Shown here piece by piece: positions 53,512-62,306 of a stretch of DNA of 64,000 nt. Each line of letters begins with the position of its first letter. The stretch's first letter is position 1. A program made the position numbers and the translations under genes. The notes beneath the pieces are model-generated. The model had not been told where the DNA came from. It made no database searches and was given only the letters and a program-made list of their open reading frames with translations. The stretch covers positions 62,001 through 126,000 of the forward strand of contig CALRTB020000008.1 of NCBI GenBank assembly GCA_943371005.1, given 5' to 3'. This stretch comes from MRBY01 sp943371005. Its GTDB lineage: Bacteria; Cyanobacteriota; Cyanobacteriia; Cyanobacteriales; MRBY01.

Positions 53512-55707
53512 ATGACTTTTCCGCGTGGTATCGCCCTCTGTCTTGGATATCTCATTGGCCTGGGTTTAACCGGATTTTGGGGGCCACTGAACCCGCAACC
53601 TTCTTTTGTGCAGTGGGGGTTGTTGGTTGGGGCGATCGCCTTAGGGACAATTTTCGCAACAATTTTTCTCCCCCGTCATCTCTGGCAAGTACCACGCCGC
53701 TTTTGGCCCATCCTAGGATTAGTGATGCTTCTGGCCGCTGTCTATGGTCAGGTGCGTTTACCCCGTCCGGCTGCCGCTGGCCTTTATGACCTCAGTCAAA
53801 ACCAGCCCAGTTTATTGCAAAGTCCCGTAGAAATTCAAGGGCAAATTTATCGCTCCATCACCACACAAGAACCAGAAAAGCAGCGGTTTTGGTTTCGGGT
53901 GCAAAATGTAAAACTAGGGCAAAATATTGTTCCTAAAAAAGAAAATTTATATGTCACGTTAAGTGGAGATTTTTCTCAATTTGAAATCGGCGATCGCCTC
54001 CAGTTGACAGGACGTTTATACAAACCCCAGCCACCCCAAAATAACTTTGCTTTTAGTTTTCCGGATTACCTACGCCAAAACAATACTTTCCTGGGTTTTA
54101 GTGCTTGGGAAGCGACATTGACAAATCGAGAGCAGTCCCTTGCAGAACAACTGCGCCAACGGATTCAACGGAGCCATCAAGAATTTTTACCAGAGCAATC
54201 AGCTAGCTTACTCAGTTCCATGGTGCTAGGGCGTCAGGCCACCAATTTAAACCCCGAAATTTATGATCTGTGGGTTAGAGCAGGCTTGGCCTACACCGTC
54301 GCCGCGTCCGGGTTCCATGTGTCGCTGTTGCTGGGGGTTGTGTTGCGACTTCTACGAAATCAAGAAGAAAAAACACAATTCTATGGCGCGACAGGAATTT
54401 TACTCGGTTACGTGCTGCTGACGGGTTTCCAGGCTTCGGTTCTCCGGGCGGCCTTGATGGGTATCGGTGGCTTGGTGGCCCTGGTGCTTGATCGCAAGGT
54501 AAAACCCATTGGTCTTTTGTTGGTGACGGCAACGGTGTTACTCCTCATTAAACCGCTGTGGCTGTGGGATTTGGGCTTTCAGCTCAGTTTTCTGGCGACC
54601 TTTGGCCTGTTTACGACCCTAGAACCAATCCAAAAAAAGCTGGATTTTCTCCCTCCAACGGTGACAACGGCGATCGCCATTCCTCTTGCTGCCAGCATTT
54701 GGACATTGCCCCTGTTGGCCTACAAATTTAATGTGATTGCCACCTACTCCATTCCCACCAGCATTGTGCTATCGCCTGTCATTGGCTTGGTCAGTTTGGG
54801 CGGGATGGTTAGCGGTGCAATGGGGTTACTCAGTCCAACATTAGGTGGGGCGATCGCCTATGGGGTGGGTTTTCCCCTGCAAGGAATGATTTGGCTCGTG
54901 GAACAGGTCGTGGCGTTACCTGGGAGTCAGGCGAGTGTGGCCGCGTTACCTTTGGCGCAACTGTTTGTTTTCTATGGGGTAATGTTGCTGATTTGGCGTT
55001 CTCCCTGGGCACAAAAACGGGCCAAATCTCTAGTCGGCGGTTTGTTGATCTTTTTTATTGTGGTGTTGGTCTATCGCCACTTCAATACCACCCAGGTGAC
55101 GATTTTTGGCGATCGCCAAACCCCTGTGATCGTTGCCCAGGCCGGCGGTAAAACCCTGGTGATTAACGGTGACTCCCCTGGGTTTTGGGAATATACCCTC
55201 GAACCTTTTTTACGTCGCAGTGGCCTAAATCAAATCGATGGGTTTCTTTCTCTTACGCCCCCCGACCCTGAAGTTCAAACCGTTGATTTTTCTGGTGCAC
55301 TGCCCGTTAAACAACGTTTTGGCCTGGCCGAATCTCAACTCACAGACGTGATTTCGCTACGTCCCCTTGAGCCTAAGCATATCGGCCCGATTACCTTGCA
55401 ACTTCTCCAGGAAAACTTACATATCCTAGAAATTCGTCTCCAGGGTCAAGCGTTTTATCTCCTCAGTAAACAAACCGCCGACGCCGACTTGATCACCCAG
55501 TGGAATCCGGCCATTCTGATCGCTAAGGCCGCTGATTTAGATTTCAAAATCTGGCAGACCCTCAAACCCCAACAGGCGATCGCCGTTGGTTCTCCCCAGG
55601 GCCATTTTTTAGCCCCCAACCGCATCGTTTACTGGAGCGAAACCGACGGCACCATTCAATGGACACCCCGCCAGGGTCTAAGCAGCCTTGCCCCCAATCT
55701 TCCCTAG
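53512..55707 (+). CDS. comEC: ComEC/Rec2 DNA-uptake channel
   Basis: 731 residues from the ATG at 53512. N-terminal helices and OB-like domain (about 60-200), then the ComEC competence core with ARVLG..., VAASGFHVSLLLGVVLRLL and multiple helices (about 230-510), then a C-terminal metallo-beta-lactamase-like part (about 515-731) that lacks the HXHXDH site, so hydrolytic activity is doubtful. It moves single-stranded DNA during transformation, a trait of these cyanobacteria. gyrA starts 159 bases later. Confidence 0.88.
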   Translation: MTFPRGIALCLGYLIGLGLTGFWGPLNPQPSFVQWGLLVGAIALGTIFATIFLPRHLWQVPRRFWPILGLVMLLAAVYGQVRLPRPAAAGLYDLSQNQPSLLQSPVEIQGQIYRSITTQEPEKQRFWFRVQNVKLGQNIVPKKENLYVTLSGDFSQFEIGDRLQLTGRLYKPQPPQNNFAFSFPDYLRQNNTFLGFSAWEATLTNREQSLAEQLRQRIQRSHQEFLPEQSASLLSSMVLGRQATNLNPEIYDLWVRAGLAYTVAASGFHVSLLLGVVLRLLRNQEEKTQFYGATGILLGYVLLTGFQASVLRAALMGIGGLVALVLDRKVKPIGLLLVTATVLLLIKPLWLWDLGFQLSFLATFGLFTTLEPIQKKLDFLPPTVTTAIAIPLAASIWTLPLLAYKFNVIATYSIPTSIVLSPVIGLVSLGGMVSGAMGLLSPTLGGAIAYGVGFPLQGMIWLVEQVVALPGSQASVAALPLAQLFVFYGVMLLIWRSPWAQKRAKSLVGGLLIFFIVVLVYRHFNTTQVTIFGDRQTPVIVAQAGGKTLVINGDSPGFWEYTLEPFLRRSGLNQIDGFLSLTPPDPEVQTVDFSGALPVKQRFGLAESQLTDVISLRPLEPKHIGPITLQLLQENLHILEIRLQGQAFYLLSKQTADADLITQWNPAILIAKAADLDFKIWQTLKPQQAIAVGSPQGHFLAPNRIVYWSETDGTIQWTPRQGLSSLAPNLP

Positions 55708-55866
55708 GCCCAAAGCCTTTTCCTGAGCCAGTTTATGCCCCGAAGACTGTGGTAAAATAGGAGTCTATTTGACCAAAAAAATCCAGTTAAAAAACGCAAA
55801 ATAATCTTCCTTAACGTCTTTTTCTCTGGTTTTTAACCTTTTTTGACCTAGCGGAGCCGAAATCCT

Positions 55867-58440
55867 ATGACCTCCCCCCAGGAGCGCATTATTCCCACCG
55901 ATTTAAGCAATGAAATGTCACGCTCGTACCTAGAGTACGCCATGAGTGTGATTGTGGGGCGGGCGTTACCCGATGCACGGGATGGCTTAAAACCCGTACA
56001 CCGCCGTATTTTATATGCGATGTATGAATTGGGTTTGACCCCAGATCGTCCTTTCCGGAAATGTGCCCGGGTCGTGGGGGAAGTCCTCGGTAAATATCAC
56101 CCCCACGGTGATACGGCGGTTTATGATGCCCTGGTGCGCATGGCCCAGGATTTCTCCATGCGAGATCCGCTCATCAATGGTCATGGTAATTTTGGCTCCA
56201 TTGATAACGACCCGGCGGCGGCCATGCGTTATACCGAATGTCGCCTCCAGTCCTTGGCGACCAATGCCCTGCTGCGGGATATCGAATCAGAAACCGTTGA
56301 TTTTGCTGATAACTTCGATGGCTCCCAACAAGAACCAGTAGTTCTGCCGTCACGGATTCCCCAACTTTTGGTGAATGGCTCTTCGGGGATTGCGGTGGGG
56401 ATGGCAACCAATATTCCACCCCACAATCTTGGGGAAATTATTGATGGGGTAACGGCGCTGATTCACAACCCTGAGATCACCATCAAAGAATTGATGCAAT
56501 TTATTCCGGCCCCTGATTTTCCGACGGGGGCACACATTCTCGGTCGTTCGGGCATTAAAGATGCCTATATGACGGGACGGGGCTCGATCACCATGCGGGG
56601 GGTCGCCGAAATTGAAACTCTCCGCCAAAATGGCCGGGAAAAAGAAGCGATTATCGTTACCCAACTACCCTACCAGACCAATAAGGCGGCGCTGATCGAA
56701 CGCATTGCTGATATGGTCAACGACAAGAAAATTGATGGTATTTCTGATATCCGCGATGAAAGCGATCGCCAAGGGATGCGGATCGTCATCGAACTCAAGC
56801 GCGATGCCTATCCCCGTGTTGTTTTAAATAATCTGTATAAACACACGCCCCTCCAGGCCAATTTTGGCGCGAATATGCTGGCCCTGGTAAACGGCGAACC
56901 CCAGTTGCTCAACCTGAAGCAATTCCTCCAGGTATTCCTAGATTTCCGGGTGGAAGTGATTACCCGGCGCACCCGCTACGAACTGCGCAAGGCCCAGGAA
57001 CGGGATCACATTCTCCAAGGGTTACTGATTGCCCTCGATAATCTTGATGCGGTGATCCACTTGATTCGCCAAGCGGCGGATACGGCGATCGCCCGTCAGG
57101 GATTGATGGATGGCTACAACCTCAGTCAAGCCCAGGCCGATGCCATTTTACAAATGCAATTGCGTCGCCTCACGGCCCTCGAAGCGGACAAAATCGAAGC
57201 AGAACACCAGGATTTATTACTCAAAATCACCGATCTCGAAGATATCCTGGCGCGTCGGGAACGGGTCTACGCAATTATCGAAGAAGAACTCAGCGAAATT
57301 AAGACCATCCACCAGAGCGATCGCCGTACAGAACTGGTGCTGGATGATGGCGATCTCCAGGATATTGACCTGATTGCCAACGAGCAAGCCGCTATTTTGC
57401 TCACCGAACAAGGCTATATCAAACGGATGCCCGTGGCCACCTTTGACGCCCAAAACCGCGCCACCCGTGGGAAAGCCGCCACCAAAATGAAGGAAGACGA
57501 TGGCGTAGACCACTTCCTCACCTGCTGTGACCACGACTATGTGCTGTTCTTTACGGAGCGTGGCGTCGTCTATTCCCTCAATGCTTACCAAATTCCCCAA
57601 AGTTCCCGCACCGCTAGGGGTTTACCGGCGATTCAACTGCTCCCGATCCCGAAGGACGAAAAAATTACAGCGATGCTGGCAGTGAGTGAGTTCACAGAAG
57701 ATGAATACCTCGTTATGCTCACCCAAAACGGCTACATCAAAAAAACAGCCCTGTCCGCCTTTGCGAAGATTCGCTCGAATGGTTTAATTGCCATTTCCCT
57801 CGAAGACGGAGACGAGTTGCGTTGGGTACGCCTCGCGCGGCAGGAGGACAGCATTATTGTGGCCAGTAGCGAAGGGATGGCGATCCACTTCCAGGCTGAC
57901 CATAACCAGTTGCGTCCCTTGGGCCGTTCTACCCGGGGGGTACGGGCGATGAAGCTCAAATCGGACGATGACAAATTGGTGAGTATGGACATTGTGTCGT
58001 CTCAAATCACGGCGGCGATCGCCGCTGCAGATGCAGCAGAAGACGAGGACGACAACGAAGAAGTCACCGAAAATGTTGACCAGGGGCCTTGGGTCATTGC
58101 CGTAACCACAAAAGGCTTCGGAAAGCGGGTGCCTGTGGGACGTTTCCGCCTGCAAAACCGCGCTGGTGTGGGCCTCCGGGCGATTAAATTCAAGTCCAAG
58201 GCCGATCGTTTGGCTTCCCTGAGAATTGTCAATCCCGAAGATGAACTGATGCTCGTTACAGGACGCGGCATTATGATCCGCCAGGCAGTGGAATCCATCT
58301 CGCTCCAGTCCCGCAGTGCTACCGGAGTCAGGGTACAACGCCTCGATGGGGATGATGCAATTGTGGCAGTCGCCCTAGTGCCACCCCCAGCAGAAGGAGA
58401 CAGTTTAGAAGCTACGGACATGACTGCTGAAGAAGAATAA
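55867..58440 (+). CDS. gyrA: DNA gyrase subunit A
   Basis: 857 residues. Breakage-reunion domain with catalytic Tyr122 (AAAMRYTECRL), the quinolone-determining segment HPHGDTAVYDALVRMAQ (Thr83, Asp87), and a six-blade C-terminal domain. The GyrA-box region reads QNRATRGKA, not QRRGGKG, so wrapping may be weaker; ParC assignment is less likely but not excluded. An acidic insert EDEDDNEEV is near residue 730. Confidence 0.88.
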   Translation: MTSPQERIIPTDLSNEMSRSYLEYAMSVIVGRALPDARDGLKPVHRRILYAMYELGLTPDRPFRKCARVVGEVLGKYHPHGDTAVYDALVRMAQDFSMRDPLINGHGNFGSIDNDPAAAMRYTECRLQSLATNALLRDIESETVDFADNFDGSQQEPVVLPSRIPQLLVNGSSGIAVGMATNIPPHNLGEIIDGVTALIHNPEITIKELMQFIPAPDFPTGAHILGRSGIKDAYMTGRGSITMRGVAEIETLRQNGREKEAIIVTQLPYQTNKAALIERIADMVNDKKIDGISDIRDESDRQGMRIVIELKRDAYPRVVLNNLYKHTPLQANFGANMLALVNGEPQLLNLKQFLQVFLDFRVEVITRRTRYELRKAQERDHILQGLLIALDNLDAVIHLIRQAADTAIARQGLMDGYNLSQAQADAILQMQLRRLTALEADKIEAEHQDLLLKITDLEDILARRERVYAIIEEELSEIKTIHQSDRRTELVLDDGDLQDIDLIANEQAAILLTEQGYIKRMPVATFDAQNRATRGKAATKMKEDDGVDHFLTCCDHDYVLFFTERGVVYSLNAYQIPQSSRTARGLPAIQLLPIPKDEKITAMLAVSEFTEDEYLVMLTQNGYIKKTALSAFAKIRSNGLIAISLEDGDELRWVRLARQEDSIIVASSEGMAIHFQADHNQLRPLGRSTRGVRAMKLKSDDDKLVSMDIVSSQITAAIAAADAAEDEDDNEEVTENVDQGPWVIAVTTKGFGKRVPVGRFRLQNRAGVGLRAIKFKSKADRLASLRIVNPEDELMLVTGRGIMIRQAVESISLQSRSATGVRVQRLDGDDAIVAVALVPPPAEGDSLEATDMTAEEE

Positions 58441-58460
58441 ACTCCCCTTTAGTAACACCT

Positions 58461-58535
58461 CTCTAGCTCCCCTAGAGGGGGGCATTTTGTGGAACTCGCC
58501 AACACACCGGCAACTATTTCCCCTCTTGAGAGGGG
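58461..58535 (+). terminator. Two hairpins downstream of gyrA
   Basis: CTCTAG/CTAGAG plus a GC-rich stem at 58461-58483, and CCCCTCT/AGAGGGG at 58520-58535. They precede the stronger hairpin with T run at 58577. Without a T tract their own role is unclear. Confidence 0.4.
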
Positions 58536-58576
58536 TCACGGGAGTGTTAACTCAAGGGATACCTCCGCCTGCAGCA

Positions 58577-58601
58577 CCTCCCTTAAGGGAGGATTTTTTT
58601 T
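58577..58601 (+). terminator. Rho-independent terminator of gyrA
   Basis: Perfect palindrome CCTCCCTTAAGGGAGG (58577-58592) then a run of T (58594-58601), facing the convergent permease gene that ends at 58603. Confidence 0.8.
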
Positions 58602-58602
58602 G

Positions 58603-59559
58603 TTACTTAATGCGGGGATCGAGGAGGCGGTAACTCAGATCGGCGATCGCATTAAAGATCACTACCAGGGCCGCATAGATAATCGTGATCCCCATAATCA
58701 CGGGTGTATCGTTGCGGTTAATGGATTCAATGAGCAGCGCACCGATTCCCGGCACCCGAAAAATTTGCTCCGTCACTAAGGCCCCCGTCACAATACTCGG
58801 CACATCAATGGCAATCAGAGTCACAACGGGAATCAAGGCATTGCGCAATATATGTTTGCGGAGCACAGCAAATTCCCCCAAGCCCTTGGCATAGGCCGTC
58901 CGCACATAATCCTGGGGCAATTCTTCGAGGATCGCATTGCGCACAAACCGGGTCAAAATTGCCGTTTGGTACAACGCAAGGACGGTGATCGGTAGAATCG
59001 ATTGCTGGATCTGCTGCCAAAAGCTCTGGAAATCATTCACCACCAGGGTGCTGTTGTACAGCGAGGGGAGCCACTGCAATTTCACGCTAAAGACAATAAT
59101 CGCCAGCAATCCGGTGAAAAAAGTGGGCAGAGAGTAACCCAAAAAAGCGAAGGTGGTGGCTAGTTGATCCAAGAGGGAGTTGCGGCGCAGGGCAGAAATA
59201 ATCCCCAGGGGTAAGGCAATCGCCACACTCAAACCATAGGCAAGACCCACCACCCAGAGGGTTGTTGGCAGTCGTTGCCAAATCAGACCCAGCACAGGAC
59301 TTTTACTCGTGAAAGAATAACCTAAATTCCCCTGGCACAACGCCCAGAGCCATTTGACATAACGAAGATAAAAGGGCTGATCCAGACCGAGCGATCGCCG
59401 GATGTTTTCCCGCACTTCGGCGGTGATTGCCGGGTTATTGGCAAACTCACTAAGGGGATCCCCCGGTGCCAGGGCCAAAATTGTGAAGATCACAAAACTA
59501 ATGGCGAGTAATGTCCCCAGGGCGATCGTCAAGCGTTTAAAAAGAGCACGCATCACCAT
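58603..59559 (-). CDS. DppB/OppB-type ABC transporter permease
   Basis: 318 residues from the ATG at 59559, which has GGAAGGGGAG about 7 bases upstream; the frame is open to 59697 but overlaps the asparaginase gene. Six helices, ..ALAPGDPLSEFANNPAIT N terminus, and the EAA loop YVRTAYAKGLGEFAVLRKHILRNALIPVVT typical of peptide/nickel permeases. Companion permease, binding protein and ATPases are not adjacent. It starts 16 bases after the isoaspartyl peptidase stop, so the two form a unit. Confidence 0.88.
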   Translation of the reverse strand: MVMRALFKRLTIALGTLLAISFVIFTILALAPGDPLSEFANNPAITAEVRENIRRSLGLDQPFYLRYVKWLWALCQGNLGYSFTSKSPVLGLIWQRLPTTLWVVGLAYGLSVAIALPLGIISALRRNSLLDQLATTFAFLGYSLPTFFTGLLAIIVFSVKLQWLPSLYNSTLVVNDFQSFWQQIQQSILPITVLALYQTAILTRFVRNAILEELPQDYVRTAYAKGLGEFAVLRKHILRNALIPVVTLIAIDVPSIVTGALVTEQIFRVPGIGALLIESINRNDTPVIMGITIIYAALVVIFNAIADLSYRLLDPRIK

Positions 59560-59575
59560 CAACGGCTCCCCTTCC

Positions 59576-60508
59576 CTAGAGACAACCGACTCCTGGTTCC
59601 AGTTGCCATTCCAGGGTGTCCGCCACAGCAGTACCGTCGTGATAGGCTGCCAAGAGCACTTCACTGGTTTTTCCCCAGACAATATTGCCCTCAGCATCCA
59701 AGGCGATCGCCCCTAGATCTCGTTTATTTAGTGTTGCTTCCTGGATCGATTTTTCCATGGCAGCCGACAAACTCAAACCGTCCGTGACCCGAATGACCAC
59801 CTTTGCAGCGAGGCATTCATCAATGATGTCTTCCCCAATGCCAGTACAACTGACCCCAGCCACCTGGGTCGCATAATTGCCCGCAGGCATCGCCGAGTCA
59901 CTCACCCGACCAATGCGTTCTAAACCTTTTCCGCCCGTAGATGTAGCCGCTGCAACTCGACCATTTTGATCCAGGGCCACCACACCAATGGTGCCGCGCC
60001 GCGCCATTTCATCCTCCGCGACCACCCCAGCCATACTACTGCGGAAATTGCCCTTACGTTCTTCAAGCCATTCTTCTAGGCGTAAATCGGTGAGGGGGTC
60101 ATGGATCGGTAGTTGCAATACCCTTACCATCTCCGCCGCACCGACATCGGACAGCACCCGGTCATCTTCCGTTTGCAATGCTTGGGCCACTTCGATGGGA
60201 TTTTTAATGCGGCCCACATTGATCACGCCGCTAAACCGTTGGGCTGCACCGTCCATGAGGGAAGCACTCATGCGAATTTGGCCATCGGACTGAAGCACCG
60301 ACCCCGTACCCGCATTAAACCGTGGTTCATCTTCCAATAGTTTTGCCCCCAGGATGACGGCCTCTACCGCACTACCGCCCTGCTCTAGAAAATCATAAAC
60401 TTCTCGCACAATCCGATGGAGCGACTCTCGCACCGCGATTAAGCCCCCTTTGCCTTTGAGGGAACTGCCGGCCCCACCGTGAATAATGAGTTTTGGTTGC
60501 ACTGTCAT
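59576..60508 (-). CDS. iaaA: Isoaspartyl peptidase/L-asparaginase (plant type, Ntn hydrolase)
   Basis: 310 residues from the ATG at 60508, an open stretch of 12 codons lies before it. Autocatalytic Thr173 in RRGTIGVVALD after a less conserved linker; substrate residues in STGGKGLERIGRVSDSAMPAGNYAT. It removes N-terminal isoaspartyl residues from damaged peptides, or Asn in general. Coupled to a peptide-type permease, suggesting uptake and breakdown of short peptides; inference. Confidence 0.9.
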   Translation of the reverse strand: MTVQPKLIIHGGAGSSLKGKGGLIAVRESLHRIVREVYDFLEQGGSAVEAVILGAKLLEDEPRFNAGTGSVLQSDGQIRMSASLMDGAAQRFSGVINVGRIKNPIEVAQALQTEDDRVLSDVGAAEMVRVLQLPIHDPLTDLRLEEWLEERKGNFRSSMAGVVAEDEMARRGTIGVVALDQNGRVAAATSTGGKGLERIGRVSDSAMPAGNYATQVAGVSCTGIGEDIIDECLAAKVVIRVTDGLSLSAAMEKSIQEATLNKRDLGAIALDAEGNIVWGKTSEVLLAAYHDGTAVADTLEWQLEPGVGCL

Positions 60509-60604
60509 CCCTCTTGTTTTCCCAGAATTTTTAAGTAAAAGCAAACGCTAGGAAATTCTATCGAGAAATGTCAGCCCTGCCTACGGTCTTCTCCCAATTC
60601 CCTA

Positions 60605-60645
60605 AAAAAAAGCGCCCTAGGATCTGATCTCCTAAAACGCTTTTT
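60605..60645 (-). terminator. Terminator of hemE
   Basis: Arms AAAGCG.../...CGCTTT with inner AGGA/TCCT pairs at about 60608-60643; the minus-strand T run is at 60604-60610, with another T run on the other side, so possibly two-way. Confidence 0.65.
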
Positions 60646-60670
60646 CTGAATGAAGTAATGGCTCTAAAAT

Positions 60671-61723
60671 CTAGAGGAAACTCTGGACGTTCTTACAGGT
60701 TTCAAAGAAGAAGCGGACATTATCTTCAGGGGTGCCAACGAGAACACCATGGCCGAGGTTAAGAATATGTCCCCAATTGCCGGCTTTACGCACGGTGTCA
60801 ATGATTCGCGCTTTGATGAAATCTTGGGAACCAAACAGCACGCCAGGATCGATATTGCCTTGAACCTTCATGTCTTTCCCGAGGCGCTGGCGGGCATCGG
60901 CCATATCCACCGTCCAATCGACGCTGACAATATCCACACCGGATTTACCCATGCGCTCCAGGACACCGGCACTGCCACTGATGTAGAGAATCAGGGGGAA
61001 GTCTGGGTATTTTGCTTTGACTTTGTCCACCACGCGCTTTTGGTAGGGCAGGGCAAACATATCGTAGTCTTGGGGGCTAAGTTGACCCGCCCAAGAGTCG
61101 AACATCTGGATCACCTGGGCACCACATTCGATCTGGTAGCAAACGTAATCGGCGATCGCATCGGCAATTTTCCCAAGGAAACTATGCAACACAGCCGGCT
61201 CAGAGAAGGCCATATTTTTGATAATGGCGTAGTTCTTCGAGCTCTTACCCTCGATGGCATAGGCAGCCAAAGTCCAGGGAGCACCGACAAAACCTAGTAC
61301 CGTCGATGCATTTCCTACTTCCTGGCGGAGGGTGCCGAGGATTGTTTTGATAAAAGGCAAAGATTCTGCCGGATCAAAGGGGGTCATGGCATCGACCTGG
61401 GCCTGGGTGCGGATCGGATTTTCGATGATCGGCCCTTTGCTTTCGATGATGTCGAAGGGAATGCCCATCCCCGGTAAGGGAGTGAGAATATCCGAAAACA
61501 TAATTACACCGTCAGGCTGGAATGCATGCCAAGGTTGGAGCGAAATTTCGATGGCGAGATCGGGGTTTTCAGAACGTTCCCGGAAGCTCGGGTACTTCTC
61601 CCGCAAGTCGCGATAAATTTTCATGTAACGTCCGGCTTGACGCATCATCCAAACCGGTGTCCGCTCAACTTTCTCCCCCCGTGCAGCCCTCAATAAAAGA
61701 GGTGTATTATTGCTTTCCGACAT
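60671..61723 (-). CDS. hemE: Uroporphyrinogen decarboxylase
   Basis: 350 residues. Converts uroporphyrinogen III to coproporphyrinogen III on the heme and chlorophyll path. N-terminal signature RTPVWMMRQAGRYM, then FSDILTPLPGMG (Asp near the active site), and GHILNLGHGVLVGTPEDNV. It is transcribed away from the zinc-ribbon gene; the two starts are 104 bases apart. Confidence 0.96.
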   Translation of the reverse strand: MSESNNTPLLLRAARGEKVERTPVWMMRQAGRYMKIYRDLREKYPSFRERSENPDLAIEISLQPWHAFQPDGVIMFSDILTPLPGMGIPFDIIESKGPIIENPIRTQAQVDAMTPFDPAESLPFIKTILGTLRQEVGNASTVLGFVGAPWTLAAYAIEGKSSKNYAIIKNMAFSEPAVLHSFLGKIADAIADYVCYQIECGAQVIQMFDSWAGQLSPQDYDMFALPYQKRVVDKVKAKYPDFPLILYISGSAGVLERMGKSGVDIVSVDWTVDMADARQRLGKDMKVQGNIDPGVLFGSQDFIKARIIDTVRKAGNWGHILNLGHGVLVGTPEDNVRFFFETCKNVQSFL

Positions 61724-61826
61724 GATTTATTAAAATAATTTTTGTGCATTTGTAAGCTTATCATCTCGGTTTGTGAAATAAACTTGAGGCACTATCGTAA
61801 GCAGTTAACAATTATTAAGAAATATT

Positions 61827-62258
61827 GTGAACGATCCTTTCTCTCGTAATATTCAATTCTCTTCTTCGGGCTTAGGTTGTTTTTTGACCTTCATTCTGAT
61901 CGCGGCGTTGCTGACTTCGGTGGGCCTCGGCTGGGTTGTCAATGGGTTTATTATTCTCATTCTCTTGATCCCGGTGGCGATCGCCTTGGGGGTTGTGGGC
62001 TTCCAGTGGTGGCTCAAGCGCAATTTGGTAGAGGCAGATTGTCCGGTCTGTGGCTATGAATTTACGGGTTTAAACAATTCCATGGCCCGCTGTCCCAGTT
62101 GCGGCGAAGTGGTGCAAATTACAGAGAAGAAATTCCAGCGCCAGACCCCAGAGGGCACGGTGGAGGTGGCCGCCGTAGAAGTAGACGGACCCCAAGGAAC
62201 GGATAACACCGACGCTAAAACGGTGGATGTGCAAGTGCTAGAGCCCGGTGAAGATTAA
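61827..62258 (+). CDS. Membrane protein with zinc ribbon, unknown
   Basis: 143 residues from a GTG at 61827. Two helices (about 17-36 and 38-60), then a zinc ribbon CPVC...CPSC (Cys72, Cys75, Cys89, Cys92), and a low-complexity acidic tail. It is not recognised. The Cys set could hold a metal or a redox pair near the membrane. Confidence 0.7.
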   Translation: MNDPFSRNIQFSSSGLGCFLTFILIAALLTSVGLGWVVNGFIILILLIPVAIALGVVGFQWWLKRNLVEADCPVCGYEFTGLNNSMARCPSCGEVVQITEKKFQRQTPEGTVEVAAVEVDGPQGTDNTDAKTVDVQVLEPGED

Positions 62259-62306
62259 ACAGAACAGGTTATGATCTGTGGGGTATTGGCTTGATTTTCT
62301 TTGAAT

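Noticed and set aside
59560..59697. Longer DppB start
   Set aside because: It overlaps the end of the isoaspartyl peptidase gene; a good ribosome site precedes 59559.
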